Shown piece after piece: positions 34,738 through 43,645 of a stretch of 64,000 nucleotides of DNA. Positions within the stretch are counted from its first letter, which is position 1. The number at the start of each line of letters is the position of its first letter. The notes under the pieces were generated by a model, which saw only the letters and a program-made list of their open reading frames with translations, did no database searches and was not told where the DNA came from. Origin of the DNA: Alcanivorax sediminis (GTDB taxonomy: Bacteria > Pseudomonadota > Gammaproteobacteria > Pseudomonadales > Alcanivoracaceae); contig NZ_WIRE01000001.1 in the NCBI RefSeq assembly GCF_009601165.1, positions 496,001 to 560,000 on the forward strand, read 5' to 3'. Both the position numbers and the translations under genes were made by a program.

Positions 34738-35781
34738 TCAGACGCGGGAGGCTTTGAGCTGCCTTGCTGTGGCGTCGCAGATCGCATCCACTGCCTTTCT
34801 GGCCGCCGGGATCACCCCGCCCATGGTGATAAATCCATGAACCAGCTGCGGATAATCCAGACTGGTAACGTCGACACCGGCCCGGCGCAGCTTGTCACCG
34901 TATTCCAGGCCCTCATCACGCAGCGGATCCGTAGCGGTGACCAGAATTGCCGGCGGCAGGTCCGCCAGGTCCGGGTTACGCAGCGGCGACAACCGGTAAT
35001 CTTCCATCATCGCCGGGTCCGTGATGAAGTGACTGCGGAACCAGGTCAGCAGCGGCAAATCGAGCCCAAACCCCTGCCCCAGGCTCTGAACAGACGGGTG
35101 CTTCAACTCGGCATCAGTGGTCGGGTAAATCAGTACCTGTAGGGCCGGCACGGGCAACCCGGCCAGCCTGGCCTGCTGGGATACAACCGCACTCAAATTA
35201 CCGCCCGCACTGTCACCCATGACGGCCAGTCGATCCGGATCGAGCCCCAGTGCCGCCGTGTTGTCCAGCAGCCAACGCCAGGCCGCCAGACCATCGTTGG
35301 CACCCGTGGGGGAGGGATGCTCCGGTGCAAGGCGATAATCCACACTCAATACCACCGCATTGGTATGCACGGCGATGTAGCGACACAGGCGGTCGTATTC
35401 TTCCACGCCTCCCACGGTAAAGCCGCCGCCGTGGAAGAACAGAATGGCCGGAGCCAGTCGCGGGGCATTTTCCGGACGGTAGCGGCGTACCAGAATGGAG
35501 GCATCGCCTTCCACCGGCACCTGATGATCCACCACCACTGGCAGCGACTGCTCTGCCACATCCATCAGCGCGATCATGTCCTGATACAGCTTGCGTGCTT
35601 CGGGCACAGAGGCACTGTTCAAGGTCGGTTTGGCACTGCTGAGAGCCAACAGAAAGCGCATGTGCGGGTCGAGATGATCACGCCCCCGGGTTTCCACGCC
35701 AGCCGCCAGACGGGACAAAACCGGCCGCGGCAGCAGCATCAGGGACTTCAGCGCAACGCGCTCCAGGGCAACAGGGCTCAT
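34738..35781 (-). CDS. Hormone-sensitive-lipase family esterase
   Basis: 347 residues from the ATG at 35781 (AAGGAG just upstream; the open frame extends further but without a site). The oxyanion motif HGGG is in LFFHGGGFTVGG. The nucleophile elbow is GDSAGGN. The catalytic Asp (ATDPLRDEG) and His (LVHGFI) are in place. It hydrolyses short to medium acyl esters in the cytoplasm or at the membrane. Confidence 0.93.
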   Translation of the reverse strand: MSPVALERVALKSLMLLPRPVLSRLAAGVETRGRDHLDPHMRFLLALSSAKPTLNSASVPEARKLYQDMIALMDVAEQSLPVVVDHQVPVEGDASILVRRYRPENAPRLAPAILFFHGGGFTVGGVEEYDRLCRYIAVHTNAVVLSVDYRLAPEHPSPTGANDGLAAWRWLLDNTAALGLDPDRLAVMGDSAGGNLSAVVSQQARLAGLPVPALQVLIYPTTDAELKHPSVQSLGQGFGLDLPLLTWFRSHFITDPAMMEDYRLSPLRNPDLADLPPAILVTATDPLRDEGLEYGDKLRRAGVDVTSLDYPQLVHGFITMGGVIPAARKAVDAICDATARQLKASRV

Positions 35782-35872
35782 CAGGACTCCTTTCGTGGTG
35801 ATCTCACTGGCATCAGGCATGAACGGCTTGCCATCCTCGCGGCGAAGCCTAAACAGAACCTGCGCGAGTGTA

Positions 35873-36505
35873 TCAGAAATACCACTCAAGGCCGCCTTCA
35901 ACGGCGGAGACGGTGATGTAGTCCTTGTCCACGTACTGCATGTACTGAAGGCTCAAGCCAATGTTGTAGGCCGTCCTCAGCCCCATCGCCGCACCAAAGG
36001 CCAGGCTGGTATCATCATTGCGATCAGTGTCGGTGCGGCAACCCAGTGCATTGCAACGGCGGGTCTCGGTTTTCACCTTCACGTCCGCCACTCCGGCGAA
36101 GCCTTGCACGAAGAAGCTGTCGATGTAGGGGTCCAGTCCCGGCAATGTTACCGGCGACTGAAACGACCACTTGCCCGTCGCCAGCAGGGCACCCACGTGC
36201 TCGACGGTGTAATCCACCTTGTAGCGGCGGGTTTCCGTGCGGCGGGTGTCAGGTGAGGGGCCGGTGGCCAAACGCAACTCCACCCCCCAGTTCTCATCGA
36301 CCATGCCTCCCAGGCGCAATCCCAGCCCAGAGGGGGTCAATTCGTATTCGTCGTAATCCAGGTTGAAGTGCATCAGGTTGGCTGCAGCATAGCCGTAGCG
36401 CGAATCCTGAAAGTGAGCTATCCGGGGGCCTTGAGTCTCTTCGGCTTCATCTGCCGCCCACAGGGCAGGACTGAACAGCAGCCCGATAAGCATCCAGTAA
36501 CGCAT
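35873..36505 (-). CDS. Outer membrane beta-barrel protein
   Basis: 210 residues. The signal peptide ends ALWAAD. The mature part shows alternating strands (YGYAAANLMHFNLDYDEYEL; LGLRLGGMVDENWGVELRLATG; SLAFGAAMGLRTAYNIGLSLQYMQYV) and ends in WYF, a strong barrel-assembly signal. It resembles OmpA-type eight-stranded barrels without a periplasmic domain. Function unknown. Confidence 0.83.
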   Translation of the reverse strand: MRYWMLIGLLFSPALWAADEAEETQGPRIAHFQDSRYGYAAANLMHFNLDYDEYELTPSGLGLRLGGMVDENWGVELRLATGPSPDTRRTETRRYKVDYTVEHVGALLATGKWSFQSPVTLPGLDPYIDSFFVQGFAGVADVKVKTETRRCNALGCRTDTDRNDDTSLAFGAAMGLRTAYNIGLSLQYMQYVDKDYITVSAVEGGLEWYF

Positions 36506-36606
36506 GGAAGGTCGTCCTTTTTGTTATTGTTCGAGTAACGGCTGCCTGTTATACCATCGCCAGCGGGCAGAGTCTTTGCCCCACTGGCTGAATCAGGAAA
36601 TCCTTC

Positions 36607-37527
36607 ATGTCTGTCTATACCCCGCTTGATGCTTCCCAGATGTCACAGGTGCTAAGGCCGTTTGGCTTTACGCTGGTGGGTTACCGGGGAGCCAGCCACG
36701 GCATTGAAAACAGCACTTTCCTGATTGAGGCCGAGGACAGCCAGGGCCAGCCACGGGCCCTGGTCCTGACCGTGTTCGAAAGTCTGGATCAAGCCGCAGT
36801 GCGTCCGTATCTGCATCTGCTGTCCCAGCTCGCGACCGACCGGCAACTGCCCGTTCCAGGCCCCCTCAACGATGATCAGGGGCAATGGCAGATCAGCGTC
36901 GCCGGCAAACCGGCCGTACTGATGCCACGCCTGCCCGGCGAACATGATTTTGCGGTGGATGACGACCGCTGCCGTCAGGTGGGCGCGCTACTGGCGCGGC
37001 TGCATCAGTGCGACACGACGGCATTGCTACCACTGCCAAACGAACGCCAACGGCTGAACACGCTGGCCGCACAGCTCGGCAAGCTTCCGCAGGAGCAACA
37101 GGCCCGCGCCCGCGCCTTGTTGAGTGACTGGCAGGCCAGCCCCGTCGGCGCCACCTTGATCCACGGTGATCTGTTCCGAGACAACCTGCTGTGGCAAGAC
37201 GGCAAGATCAGCGCCCTGCTGGATTTCTACAACGCCTGCCTGGATGATCCCGAATACGATCTGGCAGTGACCCTGAACGACTGGTGTGTGGACAGCGCCG
37301 GGCAACCGCTAGCCAACCGGGAGCAAGCCCTCTTAGAGGCCTATCGGGCCAACGGTGGCCGCATCAACGACGCCCGCCTGACACAGGCGCTGGCGGTGGC
37401 CGCCCTGCGCTTCTGGCTATCCCGCCTGGCCGGACCAGTGGCCGAACACAGTGAAGGGCAGGGCAGCAAGGACCCGGAAGAGTTCGCAAGGATTTATGGG
37501 TGGCGAGTGAAGGCCCTGAACGGCTGA
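36607..37527 (+). CDS. thrB: Homoserine kinase (ThrB, aminoglycoside-kinase-like type)
   Basis: 306 residues, standard length. YTPLDASQMSQVLRPFGF and the catalytic loop LIHGDLFRDNLLW with ALLDFYNACLDDPEYDLAV define the Pseudomonas-type homoserine kinase. It phosphorylates homoserine in threonine biosynthesis. The TGA stop forms the first bases of a GACGCTC heptad element. Confidence 0.93.
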   Translation: MSVYTPLDASQMSQVLRPFGFTLVGYRGASHGIENSTFLIEAEDSQGQPRALVLTVFESLDQAAVRPYLHLLSQLATDRQLPVPGPLNDDQGQWQISVAGKPAVLMPRLPGEHDFAVDDDRCRQVGALLARLHQCDTTALLPLPNERQRLNTLAAQLGKLPQEQQARARALLSDWQASPVGATLIHGDLFRDNLLWQDGKISALLDFYNACLDDPEYDLAVTLNDWCVDSAGQPLANREQALLEAYRANGGRINDARLTQALAVAALRFWLSRLAGPVAEHSEGQGSKDPEEFARIYGWRVKALNG

Positions 37528-37603
37528 CGCTCGACACCTGAAATGAATCCGCACAGCGCCCTGGTCAGCGTTTTGCGTCAAGCATCCAGCGTCGAGCGTC
37601 AGA
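37524..37603. repeat. Heptad inverted-repeat element D1 (GACGCTN type)
   Basis: Left arm TGACGCTCGAC overlaps the thrB stop codon. The right arm at 37564-37603, read on the minus strand, is GACGCTC-GACGCTG-GATGCTT-GACGCAA, a clear 7-bp period. It probably forms a hairpin between the two convergent genes. Confidence 0.75.
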
Positions 37604-37610
37604 CCTTTAA

Positions 37611-38702
37611 TCAGGCGCTACCCGCCAGAATCATCTGGTTCAAATGCGCCAGGTACTCCTGTTCCTGCCAGAGCCAGGGGTAATCCGGGCAGGCCAGCGA
37701 GCTGGGAGTGAGGGCTTCCACACCCTGAGTGAGAGCGTTCACCACCATCATTTCGTGCAGGTCAGCCCAGCCGGTGGGCAGTCTGCGCAGATCGCGGGGC
37801 TGGTTGACGAACCCCTCGCTCAGCACCGGGTGCATACGCCGCAGCCGGGTGAAGGCCATGCGCCGGTTTAGCTGGTCTTCCAGCCGCCGCTGCCAGTGAT
37901 TGCCCGCCGCATCCAGCAGCAGCTGCTTCATCGGACTGGCGAAACGGCTGAGCAGGCCGGACATGGGCATGGATTCGCCACTGGCTAGCCGGTAACGCGG
38001 ATCATCATCCAGCCACAGGCTGAAATCGAGGAAGTCCAGCTCACTGGTATCCAGTTGCCGCAGACGCTCACTCAAGGCGACGGTGGTGCTCATCCCCACC
38101 GGCACAGACGGAAACAGGGCATGCAGGGCACGGGGAATCTCCAGCAGATAGTCTTCCAGTCGGCGATTGGCCTGCTCCGACCAGTGAGACGGCAGCGGCC
38201 GCTCCGGAGAACGCTGAAACACCCGCCGGGTAACCCCGTGTGCTGCCGGCAGGGACGGAAACTGGTAGCAGAAGTCGAGCCCGACGACATCATCCAGATA
38301 ACCCCAGTCGGACACCAGCGCCAGGGTATCACTCCACACCGACACAAAATCTTCCGGACGGCGCACAAAGGAGCGGCGGGCACGGCTGTCGTTGATAAAG
38401 CGGCTGCTGAACCACACCTTCATGCCACGCTCGTGGGTGGACTGCATGAGGTGCCTGAGGGCGCTGCGGATTTTCACTTCCACAGCGGGACCGCCAGCGG
38501 GCATCAGCTCGCAGCGATCCAGATGAACGCCATTGTCCGGCGTAGCGATCAGGTGGGGACAGGGATCCAGGCTGAGCGCATTAAAGCCACGCAGCTGGGT
38601 TTCATCGAGGACACGCTCCAACGAGGCAAAGGCACCATCGCGAATATCGCGGTGCAGTAGCCAGGATAAATCCCAGCGAGCTATTGCCAAGGGTTGAGGC
38701 AT
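37611..38702 (-). CDS. Cellulase-like TIM-barrel family protein
   Basis: 363 residues from the ATG at 38702. ARWDLSWLLHRD, RGFNALSLDPCPHLIA and KVWFSSRFINDSRARR recall the cellulase-like proteins (glycoside-hydrolase superfamily fold) of unknown substrate seen in Firmicutes. DFCYQFPSLP takes the place of the DLCNEFP segment that carries the usual acid residue in that family as I recall it, so the general acid Glu appears to be Gln here. No signal peptide. The enzymatic activity is uncertain. Confidence 0.65.
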   Translation of the reverse strand: MPQPLAIARWDLSWLLHRDIRDGAFASLERVLDETQLRGFNALSLDPCPHLIATPDNGVHLDRCELMPAGGPAVEVKIRSALRHLMQSTHERGMKVWFSSRFINDSRARRSFVRRPEDFVSVWSDTLALVSDWGYLDDVVGLDFCYQFPSLPAAHGVTRRVFQRSPERPLPSHWSEQANRRLEDYLLEIPRALHALFPSVPVGMSTTVALSERLRQLDTSELDFLDFSLWLDDDPRYRLASGESMPMSGLLSRFASPMKQLLLDAAGNHWQRRLEDQLNRRMAFTRLRRMHPVLSEGFVNQPRDLRRLPTGWADLHEMMVVNALTQGVEALTPSSLACPDYPWLWQEQEYLAHLNQMILAGSA

Positions 38703-38855
38703 ATCGTTGCAGTCTCCCAATCAAGCGCACCAGCATACCGTTTTCCAGACCGGCCTCAATGGCTGTGGGCCCTGTTATCGGCGAAATGACCCACCTTGAC
38801 ACACGCGAGCCCTCGACGATTCCCCTTGCAGAGCCATCAGGCTATGATCTGAGAC

Positions 38856-39215
38856 ATGAAAACAATCATGCTCCGCACCCTGTTGATCGCCTCTCTGGCA
38901 CCGGCCGCCCTGCCGGCGGCGGAGCAATTGCCGGATAGCGCTCCCCCTGACGAACAAGCGCCCCAGAGCCGTGAGAAGGGCCCCTCGCAGGCGCTCGAAA
39001 GCCATGAGCTGGAAGCACTTTATCTGCAATCGCCCGTGGAACTGGACACCACTGATGAGAACCAGGGCCTCAATGCCTTGAGCTCGGATTCCCGCTATCT
39101 GGAAAATGATCAGGAACTGCTGCAACGCCAGCGCGATACGGTGCAGATTATCCCCACCCCGGATGACACCCCGCCACCGCCACCGCCGACCCTGATGCCG
39201 GTGAGGGATCTATAG
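38856..39215 (+). CDS. Small exported hypothetical protein
   Basis: 119 residues. A signal peptide (LLIASLAPAALPAAEQ) is followed by an acidic, Pro/Gln/Ser-rich region without a recognised domain, and a proline run (PPPPPPT) near the end. Probably periplasmic. Convergent with znuA. Confidence 0.65.
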   Translation: MKTIMLRTLLIASLAPAALPAAEQLPDSAPPDEQAPQSREKGPSQALESHELEALYLQSPVELDTTDENQGLNALSSDSRYLENDQELLQRQRDTVQIIPTPDDTPPPPPPTLMPVRDL

Positions 39216-39251
39216 AACAGAGACGCGGCACGCACCACCCTCATGCTACAC

Positions 39252-39279
39252 GCAGGAGCTCAACACGTTGAACTCCTGC
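39252..39279. terminator. Palindrome between convergent genes, possible bidirectional terminator
   Basis: GCAGGAGCTCAAC faces GTTGAACTCCTGC with one mismatch and a 2-base loop. No strong T run follows, so it may also be a REP-type element. Confidence 0.55.
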
Positions 39280-39308
39280 ATGGGGAGAGAGAGGCGGCAG
39301 CAGCGTGC

Positions 39309-40172
39309 TCACTTTCTCTCCTGCAGACAGCGCTCAAACCCGCTCCCCAGATGATCCAGCCAGTCCAGGTACGACAGCGCAGGCTGATCACGACCCAGCG
39401 GATCCAGCGCCTCCACCCTGCAACCTGCGCACAGGCGCTGCAACATCGCGGTGCGCGCTTCTGGCTCGCGGACCATGCATTGCACACCACGCTCACGAAT
39501 CTCGGCGGCCAGGGCGACAAACCGGCGGCTGCCCGGCCCGGCATCCAGCTGCTGGCTAACCACCACCGGCTCCGCCAGCCCCAGCGGGTCGGTGAGATAC
39601 CCCCAGGGGTGGTGATAGGTGAGCCAGGGAACCGCGGCAAACGAAGCCACACGGTCACGCAGATTCTGCTGACGCTGCCGTGCCTGCTCCTGCCATTGCG
39701 CGGGCTGCAGGTCCGCCAGCCCCGTGGGCATGGCTGCCGCAATCGCGTCGGATAACAGGATCATGTTCGCCACAGATAGCCACAGGTGCGGATCCAGATA
39801 GGCATTATCCTGAGCATGATCATCCCCGTGCCCCTCATGATCATGGCCACCGCCATCGCGACGGACCACGTCCGGCAGATCCAGCAGCGCGACTGCAGGC
39901 CTGTCTCGCCGGGCGACCAGCGGCGCCAGCGGCGCTTCCACCGCCGCGCCCAGCCACACCATCAGGTCAGCCTGCTTCACCAGCATCGCCTGACGCGGGG
40001 ACAGCGCCAGCTGGTGGGGGTTCTGGTTGGCCTGCATCAGGGTCACCACCTCGACCTCCGGGCCATACAGACTACGGATCAGCTTCGACAGAGGCTCCAC
40101 ACTGGCCACAATAGTCTGGCTCCAGGCGGGGGAGCAAAGCAGGAGCAAGGATGTCAGCCAAAGACGGCGCAT
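39309..40172 (-). CDS. znuA: Zinc ABC transporter substrate-binding protein
   Basis: 287 residues. The signal peptide ends PAWSQ. The cluster A-1 ligand-binding histidine is in NQNPHQLALSPRQ. A His/Asp-rich loop (DGGGHDHEGHGDDHAQD) is typical of ZnuA and precedes AYLDPHLWLS. TYHHPWGYLT gives further ligands. It delivers periplasmic zinc to ZnuBC, divergently encoded next door. Confidence 0.93.
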   Translation of the reverse strand: MRRLWLTSLLLLCSPAWSQTIVASVEPLSKLIRSLYGPEVEVVTLMQANQNPHQLALSPRQAMLVKQADLMVWLGAAVEAPLAPLVARRDRPAVALLDLPDVVRRDGGGHDHEGHGDDHAQDNAYLDPHLWLSVANMILLSDAIAAAMPTGLADLQPAQWQEQARQRQQNLRDRVASFAAVPWLTYHHPWGYLTDPLGLAEPVVVSQQLDAGPGSRRFVALAAEIRERGVQCMVREPEARTAMLQRLCAGCRVEALDPLGRDQPALSYLDWLDHLGSGFERCLQERK

Positions 40173-40213
40173 AGAAGTTCACCATAACGATTCATAGTTG
40201 CCCGGTGCAGGTA

Positions 40214-40262
40214 GGCGAGTGTCGAGTCACGCGTTTCGAAACTCGTCTCTCGCTTCTCGTTT
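40214..40262. repeat. Heptad inverted-repeat element A5
   Basis: GGCGAGTGTCGAGTCACGCG faces TTTCGAAACTCGTCTCTCGC followed by TTCTCG. It lies between the divergent znuA and znuC genes, unusual for this family, which mostly sits downstream of genes. Confidence 0.75.
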
Positions 40263-40327
40263 ATGCTTCAGTGCAGGCGAAAGGCGGGCAGTATATCATT
40301 GCGCCTTTGTTATTCGGACGCCTTCTC

Positions 40328-41101
40328 ATGTCGGACCCCCTTGTTCAGGTTGAGTCAGTCTCTGTCACGCTCGGTGGCACTTCGGTGCTGTCCGATGTGA
40401 GCCTGAACCTGGCCCCCGGGCGCATCACCACCCTGATCGGACCCAATGGTGCTGGCAAGAGCACGCTGGCGCGGGTGGTACTGGGACTGGTAAAAGCCGA
40501 CCACGGTTCCGTGACCCGCCGCAAAGGGCTGCGTATCGGTTACATGCCACAGCAGATCCAGGTGGACGACAGCCTGCCACTGACCGTGGATCGTTTCCTC
40601 TGGCTGGCGGCTACGGGTCCCACCGCTGCACGCCGCTCTGCGCTGGAGCGGGCCGGGGTAGCGCATCTGCGCCGTCGTGCCGTGCAACAGCTCTCCGGCG
40701 GTGAGATGCAGCGAGTGCTGCTGGCCCGCGCCCTGCTGCGTAAACCGGACCTGCTGGTGCTGGATGAACCCGCCCAGGGCGTGGATGTGGCCGGCCAGAA
40801 TGCGCTCTACGGTTTGCTCAAGGATGTCCGTGATGAACTGGGCTGCGCCATCCTGCTGATCTCCCATGACCTGCATCTGGTGATGGCGGCCACGGATGAG
40901 GTGATCTGCCTGCAACGCCATGTGTGCTGTTCCGGTAACCCGGAGACAGTGAGCCGCGACCCGGCCTACCACGAGCTGTTCGGCCCGGCCGCCGGCACCC
41001 CGAATCTGGCGTTGTATACCCACGATCATGATCACGACCATGACCTGCACGGTAACGCCCACCATCACCACGACCACGAAGGCCCCTGCAACCATGATTG
41101 A
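40328..41101 (+). CDS. znuC: Zinc ABC transporter ATP-binding protein
   Basis: 257 residues from the ATG at 40328; an upstream extension is heptad repeat sequence. Walker A is GPNGAGKST, signature LSGGEMQ and Walker [13 protein letters not shown]. The C-terminal tail is His/Asp-rich ([18 protein letters not shown]), probably a zinc-binding tail. Its stop overlaps the znuB start by 8 bases. Confidence 0.95.
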   Translation: MSDPLVQVESVSVTLGGTSVLSDVSLNLAPGRITTLIGPNGAGKSTLARVVLGLVKADHGSVTRRKGLRIGYMPQQIQVDDSLPLTVDRFLWLAATGPTAARRSALERAGVAHLRRRAVQQLSGGEMQRVLLARALLRKPDLLVLDEPAQGVDVAGQNALYGLLKDVRDELGCAILLISHDLHLVMAATDEVICLQRHVCCSGNPETVSRDPAYHELFGPAAGTPNLALYTHDHDHDHDLHGNAHHHHDHEGPCNHD

Positions 41102-41876
41102 ACTGCTGCTGCCCCCGCTGCTTGCCGGCCTGGCCGTGGCGCTGGTGTCCGGCCCCATGGGTGCCTTTGTGGTCTGGCGCCGCATGGCCTTCTTTGGTGA
41201 CACCCTGGCTCATGGCGCTCTGCTGGGGGCCGCTCTGGGCCTGGCCATGGATATCAACCTGTATCTGGCCGTGGTGGCAGTCTGTCTGGGACTCGCTGCT
41301 GCGCTGACCGGATTGCAACGGCAGCGGCAGCTGGCCAGTGACACCTTGCTTGGCATCGTTGCTCACACCACCCTGGCGCTGGGCGTAATCGCCATCAGCC
41401 TGCAGACAGGCATTCAGGTGGACCTGTTCGCCTATCTGTTCGGCGACCTGCTCGCCGTGGGCTGGCAGGATGTGATCGGCCTGTGGAGCGGCGCGGTTGT
41501 CATCCTGATGTTGATGCTGTGGCAATGGCGCGCCCTGCTGAGCATCACCGTCAGCGAGGAACTGGCACAGGTGGAAGGGGTGGCAGTGCAACGCACCCGC
41601 CTGCTGCTGATGCTGTTGCTGGCGCTACTCATCGCTGGCGCCATCCGTACCGTCGGTGTCCTGCTGATTACTTCCCTGCTGGTCATTCCCGCGGCCAGTG
41701 CCCGAAGACTGACCCATACCCCCGCGCAGATGGCCGCAGTGGCAAGCCTGCTTGGCACCCTGTCGGTACTGGCCGGGCTGACGGTGAGCTGGTTTGCCAA
41801 TACCCCGGTAGGCCCCTCCATTGTGGTGGCCGCCAGCGGGTTGTTTGTGTTGACGTTGCTGCGGAAAACCTCGTAG
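41094..41876 (+). CDS. znuB: Zinc ABC transporter permease
   Basis: 260 residues from the ATG at 41094, inside the end of znuC. At least seven hydrophobic segments are visible. [19 protein letters not shown] and [21 protein letters not shown] are family signatures of ABC-3 permeases. It forms the inner-membrane channel with ZnuC. Confidence 0.94.
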   Translation: MIELLLPPLLAGLAVALVSGPMGAFVVWRRMAFFGDTLAHGALLGAALGLAMDINLYLAVVAVCLGLAAALTGLQRQRQLASDTLLGIVAHTTLALGVIAISLQTGIQVDLFAYLFGDLLAVGWQDVIGLWSGAVVILMLMLWQWRALLSITVSEELAQVEGVAVQRTRLLLMLLLALLIAGAIRTVGVLLITSLLVIPAASARRLTHTPAQMAAVASLLGTLSVLAGLTVSWFANTPVGPSIVVAASGLFVLTLLRKTS

Positions 41877-41922
41877 CCATTCTGTGCTGCAGGAGCACCG
41901 CTTGAGCCGTAAAGCGAGCGTC

Positions 41923-42030
41923 AACGAGTAACGAGTTTCGAGTTGCGAAAGGCGAAACCCTCACTCAAAACCTTCCCGGCCAGTGAGGTTGGTTTTCAAA
42001 ACTCGTGACTCGTAACTCGTTACTGCCTTT
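41923..42030. repeat. Heptad inverted-repeat element A6
   Basis: AACGAGTAACGAGTTTCGAG, then TTGCGAAAGGCGAAACCC, faces GGTTTTCAAAACTCGTGACT followed by CGTAACTCGTTAC. REP-like pieces (CTGCAGGAGCACC; GGCGCCCCTACGGCG) flank it. Confidence 0.88.
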
Positions 42031-42079
42031 TCGCGTCGCCTGCGGCGCCCCTACGGCGAGGCATTTTCCCGGAGTGTGA

Positions 42080-43363
42080 ATGAGTCTTTCCCTTAACCAA
42101 CGTATCTGGATGCTGGCCTGGCCATTGCTGCTGTCGAATCTGACGGCACCATTGCTGGGGCTGGTGGATACCGCGGTGGTGGGGCACCTGGCGCATCCCC
42201 GCTATCTTGCGGCGGTGGCACTGGGCAGCAACTTTTTCATGTTTTTGTATTTCTCCTTCAACTTCCTGCGCATGGGCACGACGGGCTTTGCCTCCCAAGC
42301 CCGCGGCGGAGAACGCGACACCCGTGTGGTGCTGCTACGCGGGCTGGTACTCTCCGGCGCACTTGGGCTGGTACTGATCCTGCTGACACCGCTATTGCGG
42401 GAAACCGGCCTGTGGTTGCTGGGCGGTAGCGATGAGGTTCAGGCTCTGGCGCGGCAGTACATCAACATTCGTATTCTTGGCGCACCTGCAGCGCTGGCCA
42501 ACTTTGCCCTGATCGGCTTTGCCATCGGCACCCACAACACCCGGGTGCCGCTGAAGATGACCCTGCTCATGCACAGCAGCAATGCCTTGCTGGATATCCT
42601 GCTGGTGCAGGTATGGGACTGGGATGTGCGCGGTGTCGCCACCGCCAGCGCCTGTGCGGAATATATCGGTCTTGCCGGGGGCCTGTTCTGGTTGCGTCAT
42701 GCCCTGCGCCCACCACGCCAACGGGAAACGATCTGGCAATGGCCTGCCATCCTGGCGCTGATGAGCGTCAACCGGGATATCTTTATCCGCAGCCTGGCAC
42801 TGTTCAGCACTTTCTTTTTCTTTACCAGCCAGGGCGCACGCCTGGGCGATGCCGTGCTGGCGGCCAACGCCGTGCTGATTACCTTTCTTTTGATCCTTAG
42901 CAATCTGCTGGACGGTTTTGCCAATGCCGCCGAAGCGCTGGTGGGTGAAGCCAAGGGCAAACAGGATCATGCCAGCCTGGTTCGAGCCATTACGGCCACC
43001 GGTCGCTGGACACTGGCCTGCGCTGCACTTGGGCTGGGTATCTTTGCGTTGGCAGGGGCTCCCCTTATCGGGCTGCTGACCGACCTGCCCGAAATCCGCG
43101 ATACCGCTATTCATTACCTGCCCTGGATACTGTTGCTACCGCTGACCGCCAGCGCAGGTTTCTGGCTGGACGGCATCTTTGTCGGCGCCACCTGGGGCGC
43201 AGCCATGCGCAACACCATGCTGTTATCGGTGGTGATATTTTTCCTTTTCTGGGCACTGACCCAGGGGATGGGGAACCACGGCCTGTGGCTGACCATGAAC
43301 GGCTTTATGGCGACAAGGGGGATATGCATGGGGTGGGTGTTGTGGAGACGACTGTCGGACTGA
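42080..43363 (+). CDS. MATE-family efflux transporter (DinF-type)
   Basis: 427 residues with about 12 hydrophobic segments. WPLLLSNLTAPLLGLVDTAVVGHL and YFSFNFLRMGTTGFASQARG are DinF/NorM-type MATE signatures. It exports cationic compounds using a Na+ or H+ gradient. A GGAG ribosome site precedes it. The substrate is unknown. Confidence 0.93.
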   Translation: MSLSLNQRIWMLAWPLLLSNLTAPLLGLVDTAVVGHLAHPRYLAAVALGSNFFMFLYFSFNFLRMGTTGFASQARGGERDTRVVLLRGLVLSGALGLVLILLTPLLRETGLWLLGGSDEVQALARQYINIRILGAPAALANFALIGFAIGTHNTRVPLKMTLLMHSSNALLDILLVQVWDWDVRGVATASACAEYIGLAGGLFWLRHALRPPRQRETIWQWPAILALMSVNRDIFIRSLALFSTFFFFTSQGARLGDAVLAANAVLITFLLILSNLLDGFANAAEALVGEAKGKQDHASLVRAITATGRWTLACAALGLGIFALAGAPLIGLLTDLPEIRDTAIHYLPWILLLPLTASAGFWLDGIFVGATWGAAMRNTMLLSVVIFFLFWALTQGMGNHGLWLTMNGFMATRGICMGWVLWRRLSD

Positions 43364-43393
43364 GCGAGATCACAGTCGCCGGGCAGAAATGGT

Positions 43394-43518
43394 GTGAGTT
43401 TCGAGTTTCGAGTTTCGAGTTTCGAGTTTCGAGTTTCGAGGATCAAACCCCGGCCCGGCCATAAGCGAAAGGTTATTTCCTTAATCTTTTGCCTTTCGAA
43501 ACTCGTTACTCGTTACTG
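43394..43518. repeat. Heptad inverted-repeat element A7
   Basis: Six perfect tandem GAGTTTC units (43396-43437) come first, then an inner ATCAAACCCCGG. After a loop, CTTTTGCCTTTCGAAACTCG is followed by TTACTCGTTAC. Confidence 0.9.
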
Positions 43519-43607
43519 TTTTTCCTCGCCACGGCTCGGATCACCTGCAGAATGGTTAATCCTTTTCGGCCAACAAGTTGACGCTCCTGCAGCGTGGGTT
43601 TGGTTTC

Positions 43608-43638
43608 CAACGTCAGGCATCGGGCGTCTTGCGTCCGG
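43608..43638. repeat. Heptad element D2 (GACGCNN type)
   Basis: On the minus strand it reads GGACGCAAGACGCCCGATGC followed by CTGACG, again a 7-bp period, just after the stop codon of the diguanylate cyclase gene. A REP-like fragment (GTTGACGCTCCTGCAGCG, about 43577) adjoins it. Confidence 0.6.
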
Positions 43639-43645
43639 CATTCAT

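Noticed and set aside
40173..40327. A Zur operator between znuA and znuC
   Set aside because: AT-rich sequence (GTATATCATTGCGCC and TTGTTATTC) hints at one, but the symmetric core of a Zur box is not clear enough to call.
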